Shown one piece after another: positions 35,728 through 45,200 of a stretch of DNA of 64,000 bases. Both the position numbers and the translations under genes were made by a program. Each line of letters starts with the position of its first letter. The first letter of the stretch is position 1. The DNA is from Bacteroidota bacterium (lineage in GTDB: Bacteria; Bacteroidota; Bacteroidia; UKL13-3). The stretch spans positions 1 through 64,000 of the forward strand of contig JAAFJM010000003.1 of NCBI GenBank assembly GCA_013298895.1. The letters are read 5' to 3'. Under the pieces are notes generated by a model, which searched no databases, was not told where the DNA came from, and saw only the letters and a program-made list of their open reading frames with translations.

Positions 35728-36762
35728 ATGAGAAACTATACCATAAGTTGGCGTTATACAAGTATAATTATTGGACTATTATTGCTTTTTGCCTTGTATA
35801 AAATAACATCTGACTTTTTTTTAAGTAACACCAATCCCGATTTAAACAAAACCGCATATATTTATATTCAATCAAACCAAAGTTTTGATAGGCTCATTTT
35901 TAATTTGCAAAAAGATAATCTGCTCGACAATGTAGAATCGTTTGAAAGGGTAGCTAAATTATTGAATTTGGACAAAAACATAAAGCCAGGACGATACAAG
36001 ATTATACCACGCTTAAGTAATATTCAATTGATTAGAATTTTAAAATTGGGTAGGCAAGAGCCCATTAACTTAATAATTAACTATGCAAGAAGAAAAAGCA
36101 ACTTAGCAGCAACTATTAGCAAACAAATAGAATTAGATAGCAACAAGTTAATGGCATTAATGTGTGATAGTATTGTATTGCAAAAAGTAAATATGGATAG
36201 CAATAATATTATCAGCTTGTTTATACCAAATACTTATAACATGTACTGGAATATTAATAGCACTCGCTTTATGGAACGTATGTTTAAAGAGTACAATAGC
36301 TTTTGGAATAGCAGCAGAACCACCAAATCCATATTGTTAAAAATGAGTCCGCTACAAGTTGCTACATTGGCCTCTATAGTAATGAGTGAAACCAATAAGG
36401 TAGATGAAATGCCAATTATAGCTAGAACATATTTGAACAGACTTAAAATAGGAATGCCTTTACAAGCCGATCCTACTATTATTTTTGCCTTGAACGATAC
36501 AGCAGTAAAGCGAGTTTTGAGTATCCATACAGCTATTAATAATCCATATAATACCTATTTAAATAAAGGTTTACCACCAGGCCCAATATGCATGTCATCG
36601 CCTGCTGCCATTGATGCAGTCTTGAATGCGCCAAATCATAATTACATTTATTTTTGCGCAAAAGAAGACTTTAGTGGGTATCATAATTTTGCTGAAACTT
36701 TTAACCAACATCAAATAAATGCACGCAAATATCAAAACGAATTAAATAGGAGAGGGTATTAG
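35728..36762 (+). CDS. mltG: endolytic murein transglycosylase MltG
   Basis: Cleaves nascent glycan strands at the inner membrane. 344 residues with one N-terminal membrane helix (TSIIIGLLLLFALY). A LysM-like region precedes the YceG domain. The catalytic Glu is Glu221 in LASIVMSETNKVDEMPI, where the usual EKET reads MSET, a substitution also seen in relatives as far as I recall. LQADPTIIFALND, the GLPPGPICMSSP block and YHNFAETFNQH complete the family pattern. Monocistronic. Confidence 0.93.
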   Translation: MRNYTISWRYTSIIIGLLLLFALYKITSDFFLSNTNPDLNKTAYIYIQSNQSFDRLIFNLQKDNLLDNVESFERVAKLLNLDKNIKPGRYKIIPRLSNIQLIRILKLGRQEPINLIINYARRKSNLAATISKQIELDSNKLMALMCDSIVLQKVNMDSNNIISLFIPNTYNMYWNINSTRFMERMFKEYNSFWNSSRTTKSILLKMSPLQVATLASIVMSETNKVDEMPIIARTYLNRLKIGMPLQADPTIIFALNDTAVKRVLSIHTAINNPYNTYLNKGLPPGPICMSSPAAIDAVLNAPNHNYIYFCAKEDFSGYHNFAETFNQHQINARKYQNELNRRGY

Positions 36763-36939
36763 TTTAAAAAAGAGTAATGCACTAAAATAGTGCTTAAATT
36801 ATTAACGTTTTTTATATCATAAATATTAAAAATGCTCTTATATTATCTACTTGATGAAAATTACTCATTTAAACTGGAATATTGAGAAATAATTGGAACT
36901 ACTTTTATTGTTTTAATAAAATTTTGAACGTTGGATTTT

Positions 36940-36984
36940 GAATGATGCATGAAATAAAATTAGTTGTTTCATAATTCATCATTC
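36940..36984. repeat. imperfect inverted repeat GAATGATG ... CATCATTC
   Basis: GAATGATGCATGAA and TTCATAATTCATCATTC form an imperfect inverted repeat between convergent genes. Similar ATGATT/GAATTATGA words occur near 49440-49470, suggesting a dispersed repeat. Confidence 0.35.
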
Positions 36985-36995
36985 ACTCTTCATAA

Positions 36996-38285
36996 TTAGT
37001 ATAACACAATCTTTTTATTAATAACACCTTTTTCTGAAATGATATTCATAAAATAAATTCCTTTAACATTTTGGCTTAAATCAATAGGGGAGTTGTTAGT
37101 TTGATAATAAACCAATTTTCCGTTAATATCAGTGATATTGATGTTTTCAATCTTCTCAATGGTATTTATGTTTACAATTCCTGTTGTTGGGTTAGGGTAA
37201 ATAATAATATTGGTTTTTGTTACTTCATTTGTGTTAGCTTTAAAAGGGCTATAGTAGTAGGTTTGTAGTTGATTGTTTATCCAGTTATTGTTTTTTTGAT
37301 TTTGGATATTAATTGTTAATATTTGATTTCTATAATTTACTTCTTGTAATTCAATATTGCGTGGAAAAGCAACTTCATCAATTGATATTGTACTATTATA
37401 AATAAATACGATTCTTGAGGAATTATCAGATGGAGTATTTGTATTTCTATCCCAACAATGATATATACTTTCAATAGTTTCACCCTTAGTATTTATAGTA
37501 TTTAATAACTTATAACCAACTAGCCATTCGTTTCTAGTTGAATCCCAAAAACTAATATCAGCATTTGTTAGATTGTTATCAATATCAAAAGTATTATCTG
37601 TTTTATAGAATTTTGGACAACCGGAATTTAGCAAATTTGTTGTTATAGTACTAATATTATTACCTTTACTGTTATAAATGAAATCAATTTTAGTTACCGA
37701 TTTATTTTTTTTATCACTTACTGAATCAATTTCACTGATAATTAAATGATTGTCGTTGTAATTTAAATAAATAAATGAATACAACTCCCATTTGCCATCA
37801 TTAGTATTCCACTGATAAAATTTAGTTATTGTATTATTATCTTTATCATCATATATTTTTTCTACCTTTTCATAATTTATCCAAGTATTTACTCCAACTA
37901 CGGTGGTTTTTAAAACTAAAATTGCCTTATTTTTTTTATTATAAGTAATTTCAGATTTATTAAGATTAGAGTATTCGTCAGGCTCCATCAGTATTCCCTC
38001 AACTTGTAGAATATTGTTACCTACTGCATCATAATAAAATTTTCTAGTTACACTATTTGCTTCATAACTATTAGTAGTTGTATTCCAATTTAGAGTTGTA
38101 ATACTATCAAGCCTAACCTTAAAACCATTCTTTTCTAAACGATTTGAGTAATTCCCAATATTTTTGGTATACCTCGCAGGAAAATACTTGTTAATCAAGT
38201 TGAAATTATGTTGTTCTTGAGCAAACAAATTAACCGATGCAATAAGCAAACATAGAATCAAGGAAATTTTTGTTTTTTTGTTCAT
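36996..38285 (-). CDS. secreted T9SS cargo protein, unknown function
   Basis: A 429-residue exported protein. The ATG at 38285 is chosen because it starts a signal peptide (MNKKTKISLILCLLIASVNLFAQ); the in-frame ATG at 38336 adds a non-signal leader. The central part has repeated YD-like units (YDAVGNNILQVEG, YNSKGNNISTITTN, FDIDNNLTNADISFW) that resemble beta-strand repeats. The C-terminus, IIIYPNPTTGIVNINT through KGIYFMNIIS, is a type A T9SS sorting domain. No catalytic motif. Confidence 0.85.
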   Translation of the reverse strand: MNKKTKISLILCLLIASVNLFAQEQHNFNLINKYFPARYTKNIGNYSNRLEKNGFKVRLDSITTLNWNTTTNSYEANSVTRKFYYDAVGNNILQVEGILMEPDEYSNLNKSEITYNKKNKAILVLKTTVVGVNTWINYEKVEKIYDDKDNNTITKFYQWNTNDGKWELYSFIYLNYNDNHLIISEIDSVSDKKNKSVTKIDFIYNSKGNNISTITTNLLNSGCPKFYKTDNTFDIDNNLTNADISFWDSTRNEWLVGYKLLNTINTKGETIESIYHCWDRNTNTPSDNSSRIVFIYNSTISIDEVAFPRNIELQEVNYRNQILTINIQNQKNNNWINNQLQTYYYSPFKANTNEVTKTNIIIYPNPTTGIVNINTIEKIENINITDINGKLVYYQTNNSPIDLSQNVKGIYFMNIISEKGVINKKIVLY

Positions 38286-38360
38286 ATCTTTATCTTTAAC
38301 AATGAAAATGTTGTCCTTAAATATGAACTCAAACAAACTTTGTTATTTAAAATTCAACAT

Positions 38361-39821
38361 TTACAATTTTATACAAACATTCTTTTGTTCAGTAAAAAAC
38401 CTAAGTGCTTCCCAACCACCTTCTCTGCCTACACCGCTTTGTTTCATTCCTCCAAAAGGAGTTCTCAAATCGCGCAATAACCAACAGTTTATCCAAATTA
38501 TTCCGCTTTTAACTTGCGCAGCCATGTAATGAGCTGTATTTAAATTTTCTGTCCAAATGGTAGCAGCTAAGCCATATTGAGTACTATTAGCCATTTTTAA
38601 AACTTCTTCTTTGGTGTCAAATGGAGTTAAGGTAACAACAGGGCCAAAAATTTCTTCTTGGTTAGTTCTACAGTTATACGCTAAACCTTCTATAATGGTT
38701 GGTTCCATAAAATAACCATCTGCATTTTCACCATCAAACTGTACTTTATTGCCTCCATATAAAATGGTTCCACCTTCTTGTTTGGCTAAATCAATATAAC
38801 TTAATACTTTATCAAAGTGCATTTTGCTAGCAATGGCGCCCACTTTAGTATCATCCAGTAGGGGATTGCCCACTTTCATGGTTTTGGTTTTTTCAATAAA
38901 TGCTGCTTTAAACTTATCGTAAATTGGTTTTTCAATAAAAATTCGAGAGCCACATAAGCAAATTTCGCCTTGATTGGTAAACGATGAACGAACACTTTCG
39001 CTCACAGCTTTTTCAAAATCGCAATCAGCAAAAATAATATTCGGATTTTTTCCTCCTAATTCTAAAGACAGTTTTTTAAACATAGGTGCGGCTACTCGGG
39101 CTATTTCAGCACCAGTTTTGGTTCCACCTGTAAATGAAATAACCGAAATACCTGGATGAGAAACAATAGCAGAACCAACTTTACCGCCTAAACCATGCAC
39201 AATATTTAAAACACCTTTTGGCATTCCGGCTTGTATGCATAATTCAGAAAATAAGTAAGCTGTCATTGGAGTTACTTCGCTTGGTTTAGCTACCACACAA
39301 TTACCAGCAGCTAGGGCAGGGGCTATTTTCCAAGTAAATAAATACAAAGGTAAATTCCAAGGACTGATACAACCTACAACTCCTATTGGAGTGCGCAAAG
39401 TATAGTTAATGGCGTGGCTTCCCATAGAGTGCGACTCGCTGGCATAATGCTCAATTGCTGTAGCAAAAAAATGAATATTTTGAACTGCTCTAGGTATTTC
39501 GCCAAGCTTGGCTAACCAAACAGGCTTACCTTGATCTATGCTTTCGGCAATGGCTAATTGTTCGATATTTTCTTCCATTAATGCAGCCAATTTCAAGAGA
39601 ATTTTACTTCTTCCATCTGCACTCATATTGCTCCATTCAGGGAAAGCTGCGTTTGCTGCTTGGTAAGCTAGTTCTACATCGGTTTCATCGCTATCAGGGC
39701 AAAGCGAATAAACTTTTCCTGTAGCAGGATTTAAATTATCTAAATAACTTTTTGCATTAGGTTCTACTAATGCTCCATTAATATAATTGGCTATCTTTTG
39801 CATAAATTTTTTATTATTCAT
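38361..39821 (-). CDS. aldehyde dehydrogenase, aminomuconic/hydroxymuconic semialdehyde type
   Basis: An NAD-dependent aldehyde dehydrogenase of 486 residues. Asn156 (SPWNLP), Glu254 (LELGGKNP) and the catalytic Cys288 (NQGEICLCG) are present. The C-terminal block WINCWLLRDLRTPFGG is characteristic of the ALDH8/2-aminomuconate and 2-hydroxymuconate semialdehyde subgroup, so aromatic (for example kynurenine) breakdown is the likely setting, although no other pathway gene is nearby. An in-frame ATG 18 bp downstream is an alternative start. Confidence 0.9.
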   Translation of the reverse strand: MNNKKFMQKIANYINGALVEPNAKSYLDNLNPATGKVYSLCPDSDETDVELAYQAANAAFPEWSNMSADGRSKILLKLAALMEENIEQLAIAESIDQGKPVWLAKLGEIPRAVQNIHFFATAIEHYASESHSMGSHAINYTLRTPIGVVGCISPWNLPLYLFTWKIAPALAAGNCVVAKPSEVTPMTAYLFSELCIQAGMPKGVLNIVHGLGGKVGSAIVSHPGISVISFTGGTKTGAEIARVAAPMFKKLSLELGGKNPNIIFADCDFEKAVSESVRSSFTNQGEICLCGSRIFIEKPIYDKFKAAFIEKTKTMKVGNPLLDDTKVGAIASKMHFDKVLSYIDLAKQEGGTILYGGNKVQFDGENADGYFMEPTIIEGLAYNCRTNQEEIFGPVVTLTPFDTKEEVLKMANSTQYGLAATIWTENLNTAHYMAAQVKSGIIWINCWLLRDLRTPFGGMKQSGVGREGGWEALRFFTEQKNVCIKL

Positions 39822-39823
39822 TT

Positions 39824-39883
39824 GCCACAGATTTTCACAGATAAATATGAAAAATGGTTATTACTATATGGGAAATCTGTGGC
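39824..39883. repeat. inverted repeat GCCACAGATTT ... AAATCTGTGGC (copy A)
   Basis: An 11-bp perfect inverted repeat (39824-39834 and 39873-39883) with a second CACAGAT half inside (39837-39843). The same word flanks the gap at 61790-61867. Lies between two minus-strand genes, so it would be transcribed as a hairpin. Confidence 0.65.
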
Positions 39884-39899
39884 GGTTTATGTTATCAAT

Positions 39900-41228
39900 T
39901 TATCTCAAACACTCGGCTGGATCTTGCATGGCTGCGCGCTTAGCAGGCAGTATACCAAACACCAATCCAACACTGATTGAAATAGTAAAACTTAAAAATA
40001 CACTTATTGGCGAAACAATGGTTTCAATATCGGTGGCGGCTTGAATGATTAAACTAATGGCAATTCCTAAGAAAATACCAATAATGCCACCACTAACGCT
40101 AATGGTTACACTTTCGGCCATAAATTGCATTACAATATCGCGCTTACTTGCTCCAATACTCATACGCAAACCAATTTCTTTAACACGTTCCAAAACGCTT
40201 GCAAGCATGATATTCATAATACCAATTCCGCCCACTAACAACGATATAGAGGCTATAATTCCTAATACAGTATTGAATAATTTTTTTGTTTTTTGTTCTT
40301 GTTTTAAAAGTAATTCTGGTACAATGATTTCAAAATCATTTACTGCATTATGCCTGCGCAATAAAATGCGTTGCAAAACATCTACAGTAGCTTCAATTTC
40401 AGAACTTTTGGCCACCTTAACCACTAATCTATCTAATTGATGGTAGTTATTATCTGTTGCACTTTGATTGTTACCTTCTTCTTGGTTTTGCGAAGCTTTT
40501 AAGCCAGAAATAGTTACCAAACCTCGGTTTTTATAACGTAATAAAAATGTTTTTACGGGAGTATATATTTCTAAATCAACATTACGGATAGAAAGCTTTT
40601 GCATGTTGCCTTCATCTACGTTTTTATTATTTAAAACACCCACAATTTTCAACCAATTATTGCCGCATTTTATTTCTTTACCAATTGGGTCTTCTGTATT
40701 GAAAAATTTGGTGGCTACTTTAGAGCCAATTATACAAACTGGCTGCGCATTGATTAATTGAAAATCACTAAAAAAGTTACCACTCACTAACGAAAAATCA
40801 AGCAAATGGAAATAATCGTTACTCACGCCAACAAGTTTGCCGCCAAGTTTAATTCCTGATCTAATAAATAAAGTTTGTTGTTCAATTTCGCTGCTAACCA
40901 CTTCTACATCGGTTAATACTTGCCTAATATTTTCGGCATCATACATACTTAAACCGGGGCTAAACTTTTTTTGTTCAATGCCACTTTCCTTCAGTTGCTT
41001 TTCTTCTTCTTTGGTTTTAATAATGGGTTTTATAACAATATTATTGGAACCTACTTGTTTAATTTGTTCCAAAATTTGTTTTTCGGCACCATTACCAATG
41101 GCAAGCATTGCAATAACAGCAGCCACTCCAAATATAATTCCAAGCGAAGTTAATAAGGCCCTAAACTTGTTGGTTAGCAGGGCTTCCATGCCATTTTTAA
41201 AGTTGAAAATAATACGTTGTAAATGCAT
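39900..41228 (-). CDS. ABC transporter permease, MacB/FtsX type
   Basis: A 442-residue inner-membrane protein. An N-terminal helix (LLTSLGIIFGVAAVIAML, about 27-44) is followed by a long periplasmic MacB core domain (about 45-310) and three C-terminal helices, with the FtsX block VKEIGLRMSIGASKRDIVMQF (residues 355-375 approximately). It ends in the typical LPAKRAAMQDPAECLR. No cognate ATPase gene is in the window. Starts 13 bp after the DUF4290 gene, so the two are co-transcribed. Confidence 0.92.
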   Translation of the reverse strand: MHLQRIIFNFKNGMEALLTNKFRALLTSLGIIFGVAAVIAMLAIGNGAEKQILEQIKQVGSNNIVIKPIIKTKEEEKQLKESGIEQKKFSPGLSMYDAENIRQVLTDVEVVSSEIEQQTLFIRSGIKLGGKLVGVSNDYFHLLDFSLVSGNFFSDFQLINAQPVCIIGSKVATKFFNTEDPIGKEIKCGNNWLKIVGVLNNKNVDEGNMQKLSIRNVDLEIYTPVKTFLLRYKNRGLVTISGLKASQNQEEGNNQSATDNNYHQLDRLVVKVAKSSEIEATVDVLQRILLRRHNAVNDFEIIVPELLLKQEQKTKKLFNTVLGIIASISLLVGGIGIMNIMLASVLERVKEIGLRMSIGASKRDIVMQFMAESVTISVSGGIIGIFLGIAISLIIQAATDIETIVSPISVFLSFTISISVGLVFGILPAKRAAMQDPAECLR

Positions 41229-41241
41229 GGAAATAATTTAA

Positions 41242-42009
41242 TTATCTGTCTTTACTATTGAATTTTCTGTAACCGCTATCATTACTTCCTAAAGTAGGAT
41301 TTTTGTTGTTTGGGTTATTGTTATTTGGTTTGCGGTTATTGTTATTATTGTTGTTGCGGTGGTTGTTATTATTGTTGTTATTTCTAAAATTACGATTGTT
41401 GTTATTTCTGTGATTGTTGTTTTGGTTATTGTTCATTCTACGCATTTGTTGCGCTTTAAAATCAATATCCTCTGAATCGTTAATTTGAATTTTACCATCA
41501 CTTAGTTGTTCTAAGTGAGCCATTATTTGTTCATCGCCAATTACTTCATCGTTCCAATTGCGGCAATTGGTTTTCATAAAACTACCAATGGCATTGATAT
41601 ACGAGGTTTTAAAAGGCCCTTCGGGCAATTCAGTAACCTTGTTAATCATGTTTTGAATATTTTTACCATAAAACCTGTATGAAATTTTGCTTTGCGGATA
41701 TTTCATTGGTTCGGGCTTCACAAAAACCGTTTCTCTTGTTGGCTTCGGGTAAGGCGAATCAAGTTCTAATTTAAAATCAGAAATAATGAATAAATGATCG
41801 TATAGTTTGTGCTTGTAGTCAGCAATATCGCGCAAGTGCGGGTTAAGCTGACCCATTAAAGTTAATATTTCGTCAGCTACTTTTTTGCGTTTTTCAATGT
41901 CTTCTATTTGGGTAGCATAATCTACCATTTTTTGAATACTGCGTCCGTATTCCGAAAGTATCAATTTATTTCGTTCGGTATTGTATTCTAATGTTGCTTC
42001 TTTTATCAT
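41242..42009 (-). CDS. DUF4290 protein with Asn-rich tail
   Basis: A 255-residue cytoplasmic protein. Residues 1 to about 190 fit DUF4290 (YNTERNKLILSEYGRSIQKM, LMGQLNPHLRDIADYKHKLWDH-like block). The last 60 residues are a low-complexity Asn/Arg tail (runs of N broken by HR and RK). The tail is encoded by AAC/AAT codons, visible as GTT runs on the plus strand around 41310-41440. Function unknown. Precedes the MacB-like permease. Confidence 0.88.
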   Translation of the reverse strand: MIKEATLEYNTERNKLILSEYGRSIQKMVDYATQIEDIEKRKKVADEILTLMGQLNPHLRDIADYKHKLYDHLFIISDFKLELDSPYPKPTRETVFVKPEPMKYPQSKISYRFYGKNIQNMINKVTELPEGPFKTSYINAIGSFMKTNCRNWNDEVIGDEQIMAHLEQLSDGKIQINDSEDIDFKAQQMRRMNNNQNNNHRNNNNRNFRNNNNNNNHRNNNNNNNRKPNNNNPNNKNPTLGSNDSGYRKFNSKDR

Positions 42010-42261
42010 AAAGGCGCAAGATAATTTTTTTGATTTAATATTTAAAAGAGATTTTTTGAGTAGAAAAAGGTGTTTTATTGGCCTAAGACACTCACTTTCA
42101 TCTTTCGAGCTTGGGTCTAATTGGCGTCCTGCCTTTATCTAAATAAATCAGCCGGAGGCTTATCTATATATTCACTCGCAAGATGCGAGCGAATGCTAGG
42201 CTTAAGCTTGCTATTATAAATGTCTTCGTTTAAAGCGAATGCTTCGGTTTTTGTATAAAAA
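42010..42261. other. GC-richer intergenic stretch with several hairpins
   Basis: Visibly richer in G and C than its surroundings. It holds CTCGCA-AGA-TGCGAG (42175-42189), GCC-GGA-GGC (about 42151-42159), a pair GCCTAAGAC (about 42079) with GTCTAATTGGC (about 42115), and two GCGAATGC words. The pattern fits a composite repeat element or a structured RNA rather than a gene; no open frame is convincing. Confidence 0.4.
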
Positions 42262-45200
42262 CTACCTAATCAATGTAATATTTCCTTTAAGTTGCTTTAC
42301 TATATCATCGTTATTGGTATAATCAACAATGTAATAATAAACATCTTCTTGGCAAGGGTTTCCATCAAAAGTTCCGTCCCAACCTTTATTTACATTATTG
42401 CTTGTAAAAATTAATTGTCCCCAACGGTTATAAATACTTAAAACTGCCCCTTTTGAATTTTTGTACAATACTTTAAACTCTTCGTTTAATCCATTTTGAT
42501 TAGGCGTAAATGCATTTGGAATAAAAATATTGTTACTGCCTTTAATATGCAATAATTTGGAGGTTGTATCGCTACAAATGCGGTTGATAGCTTTTAATTG
42601 TATGCGGTAAAATCCTTCATCTAAAAAATGATAGATTGGATTTTGTATATTACTAAAAGTGGTGTTTTCAAAAGTCCATAAATAATTATTAGCAAATTTA
42701 CTATTTGATACAAACTGAACAGGCTTATCAATATTGGGATTTAATGGCGTTGTATAAAACTCAGCTATTGGTTGTGGTACAACTTCAATTGTTTTTTCAC
42801 TGTTGCTGCTACAAAAATTTCTAGATATAATATACTTAATTTTAAAAATCCCAACAACATTGGGCGTAAATAATTTATTAAAAACATGCTCTCCTACAAA
42901 TACGCCAATGGAATCAATTGGGGTAATTGTAACAGGTTTTGAAAATTGACAGACCAAAGTATCGCTTGGGTAAAAAAAAGCATTTGGAATAGGGGTGAAG
43001 TATACTTTAAAAGAATCTAATAAAACGCCACATTTGTTTTTTGAAGACAAAACGAGCCACTTATTTCCTTCAGTTGTTGGCTTGGCTTTAAAAGTAGTTT
43101 GGAGTAATTTGTAATTACCAAATGTGCCAAAATTATTTTGAACCCAAAAAACAGAATCATAATTTATGGCAGCCCCTTTAACTTTCAATTCTAAGTCATT
43201 ACACATAACTGTATCCTTTCCAGCTTTTATTAACGGCCGCGAATTAAGAATTATTTGAGTTGTATCCGTGTTAAAGCAGCCATTAAAATCTTCATATTTT
43301 ATCCAATAACTTCCATTAGTTGGAACTAAAATAGAATCAGTTTTTACACCTGTATTCCATAAATAAGATTTAAATTTACTTATACCAATTTTACCAATTT
43401 CTGTACATAAATAAGTTGTTTTAGGTAGATTCACTTTGTTATTAGGAAACAAACTTATTTTTGCAATTTGAGAAATTACGCTATCACATTGGCTTCTAAC
43501 AATTACTGAATAATTGGCAGAATCGCTAGCATTAACAGCGTTAAAATACAAAGAATCTGCAGTTGAGCCAGGTATGATATTGTTATTTTTCAACCATTGG
43601 TAAGTTACCAAACTAGTTCCAATTCCTTTTACTTTCAAAACCACTTTAGAGTTTAGGCATTGTAAAACACTTTGAGGTTGAAGTATAATTTTTGTATTGA
43701 GAACAATTGAAATTCTTGCATTAGCAGAAGCTAAACTATCGCAATTACTTTTTACATTAACAGAATAAATTCCAGTATCAGCGTAATTTATATTATTTAT
43801 TATTAACGAATCGGTGGTTTGTCCTGAAAGAATAGTATTCCCTTTTTTCCATTGATAAGATATTGCACCTGATCCAGTAGCTTTTACAGTTAAAAAAGCA
43901 GTTGTGTTTATGCATTGTGAAACTGATTGTGGTTGAGCTTTTATTGTGGTGTTTTTGTACAATCTTAAATAAACAGTATCACTGAAAACAGATATGCATT
44001 TACCTGTAGCTTTTATTTGATAGAAGCCAGTATCAGAGTTTGTGATATTGTTAACTACCAGCGAATCTTTATTGGCTCCAGAAACTAAATTTCCATTTCT
44101 ATACCATTTATAAATGATATTGGTATCGTTTGTAACCCTTGATTTAAAAATAGCTTTGGTGCCAGAACATTGTAAAATACTAATAGGCTGCGTATTAAAT
44201 ATTGGAAAGAAAACTTTAAGTTTTACGTTATTTGATAAAACGCTATCGCAAAAAGAGGAAACTAAAACCGAATAATCAGCAGTATCTGAATAATTAACAA
44301 TTGGAATTACAACCGAATCAGCATTGGCGCCAATAATATCTTGGCCATTCTTCTTCCATTTATAAATTACATTTCCGTAGCCAACAGCATTTACCTTAAA
44401 TTTTACTATACTATCTTTACATGCCGAAACATTAATTGGCTGAGTTAATATGGTAGTACTTTTAAATATAATAAGTTTAGCAAAAGTAGAAATTACTGTA
44501 TCGCATAAACTCCAAATTTTTACTGAATAATCACCTGAATCGGAATAATTTAAATTATTTAAAACCAATGAATCTTTAGTTTGTCCAATCAAATCAGTGT
44601 TTCCTTTTTTCCATTGATAACTCAATATTCCAGGCCCAATTGCTTTTACTTTAAAAACTGCTTTACTATTCTTACATTGAGAAATAGATTGAGGTTGTGA
44701 ATTAATAATAGTTGTATACGCTATGGTTAATTTTACAGTATCACTATTGGTATAGCTACATTTACCAGTTACTTTTAAATAATAAAACCCTGTATCTAAA
44801 TTTCCAATATTATTAATTACCAAGGAATCTTTATTGGCCCCAGGAATAAGTATGCCTCTTTTAAACCATTGATAAACCATATTAGTATCGCTCGTTACAT
44901 TTGTTTTAAAAACAGCCCTTGTGCCAGGGCATTGTAATAAACTAAAAGGTTGAATTACAAAAACTGGCTTAATTATTTTGAGGGTTGCAATATTAGAAAT
45001 TACACTGTCGCAATTGGCAATTACCAAAACAGAATAATTTGCGGTATCGCTATAACTGGCATTTGGAATTACAAGAGAATCGGTAGTAGCACCAATAATA
45101 TTTACCCCATTTTTTTTCCATTGATATGAAAAGGTGAGTGTGCTATTTACCGTTACTTTAAATTTTGCTAGGCTATCCAAGCAAACTGAAATGTTTTTGG

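Noticed and set aside
41310-41440. A GTT-rich simple-sequence repeat as a noncoding element.
   Set aside because: It codes in frame for the Asn-rich tail of the DUF4290 protein.
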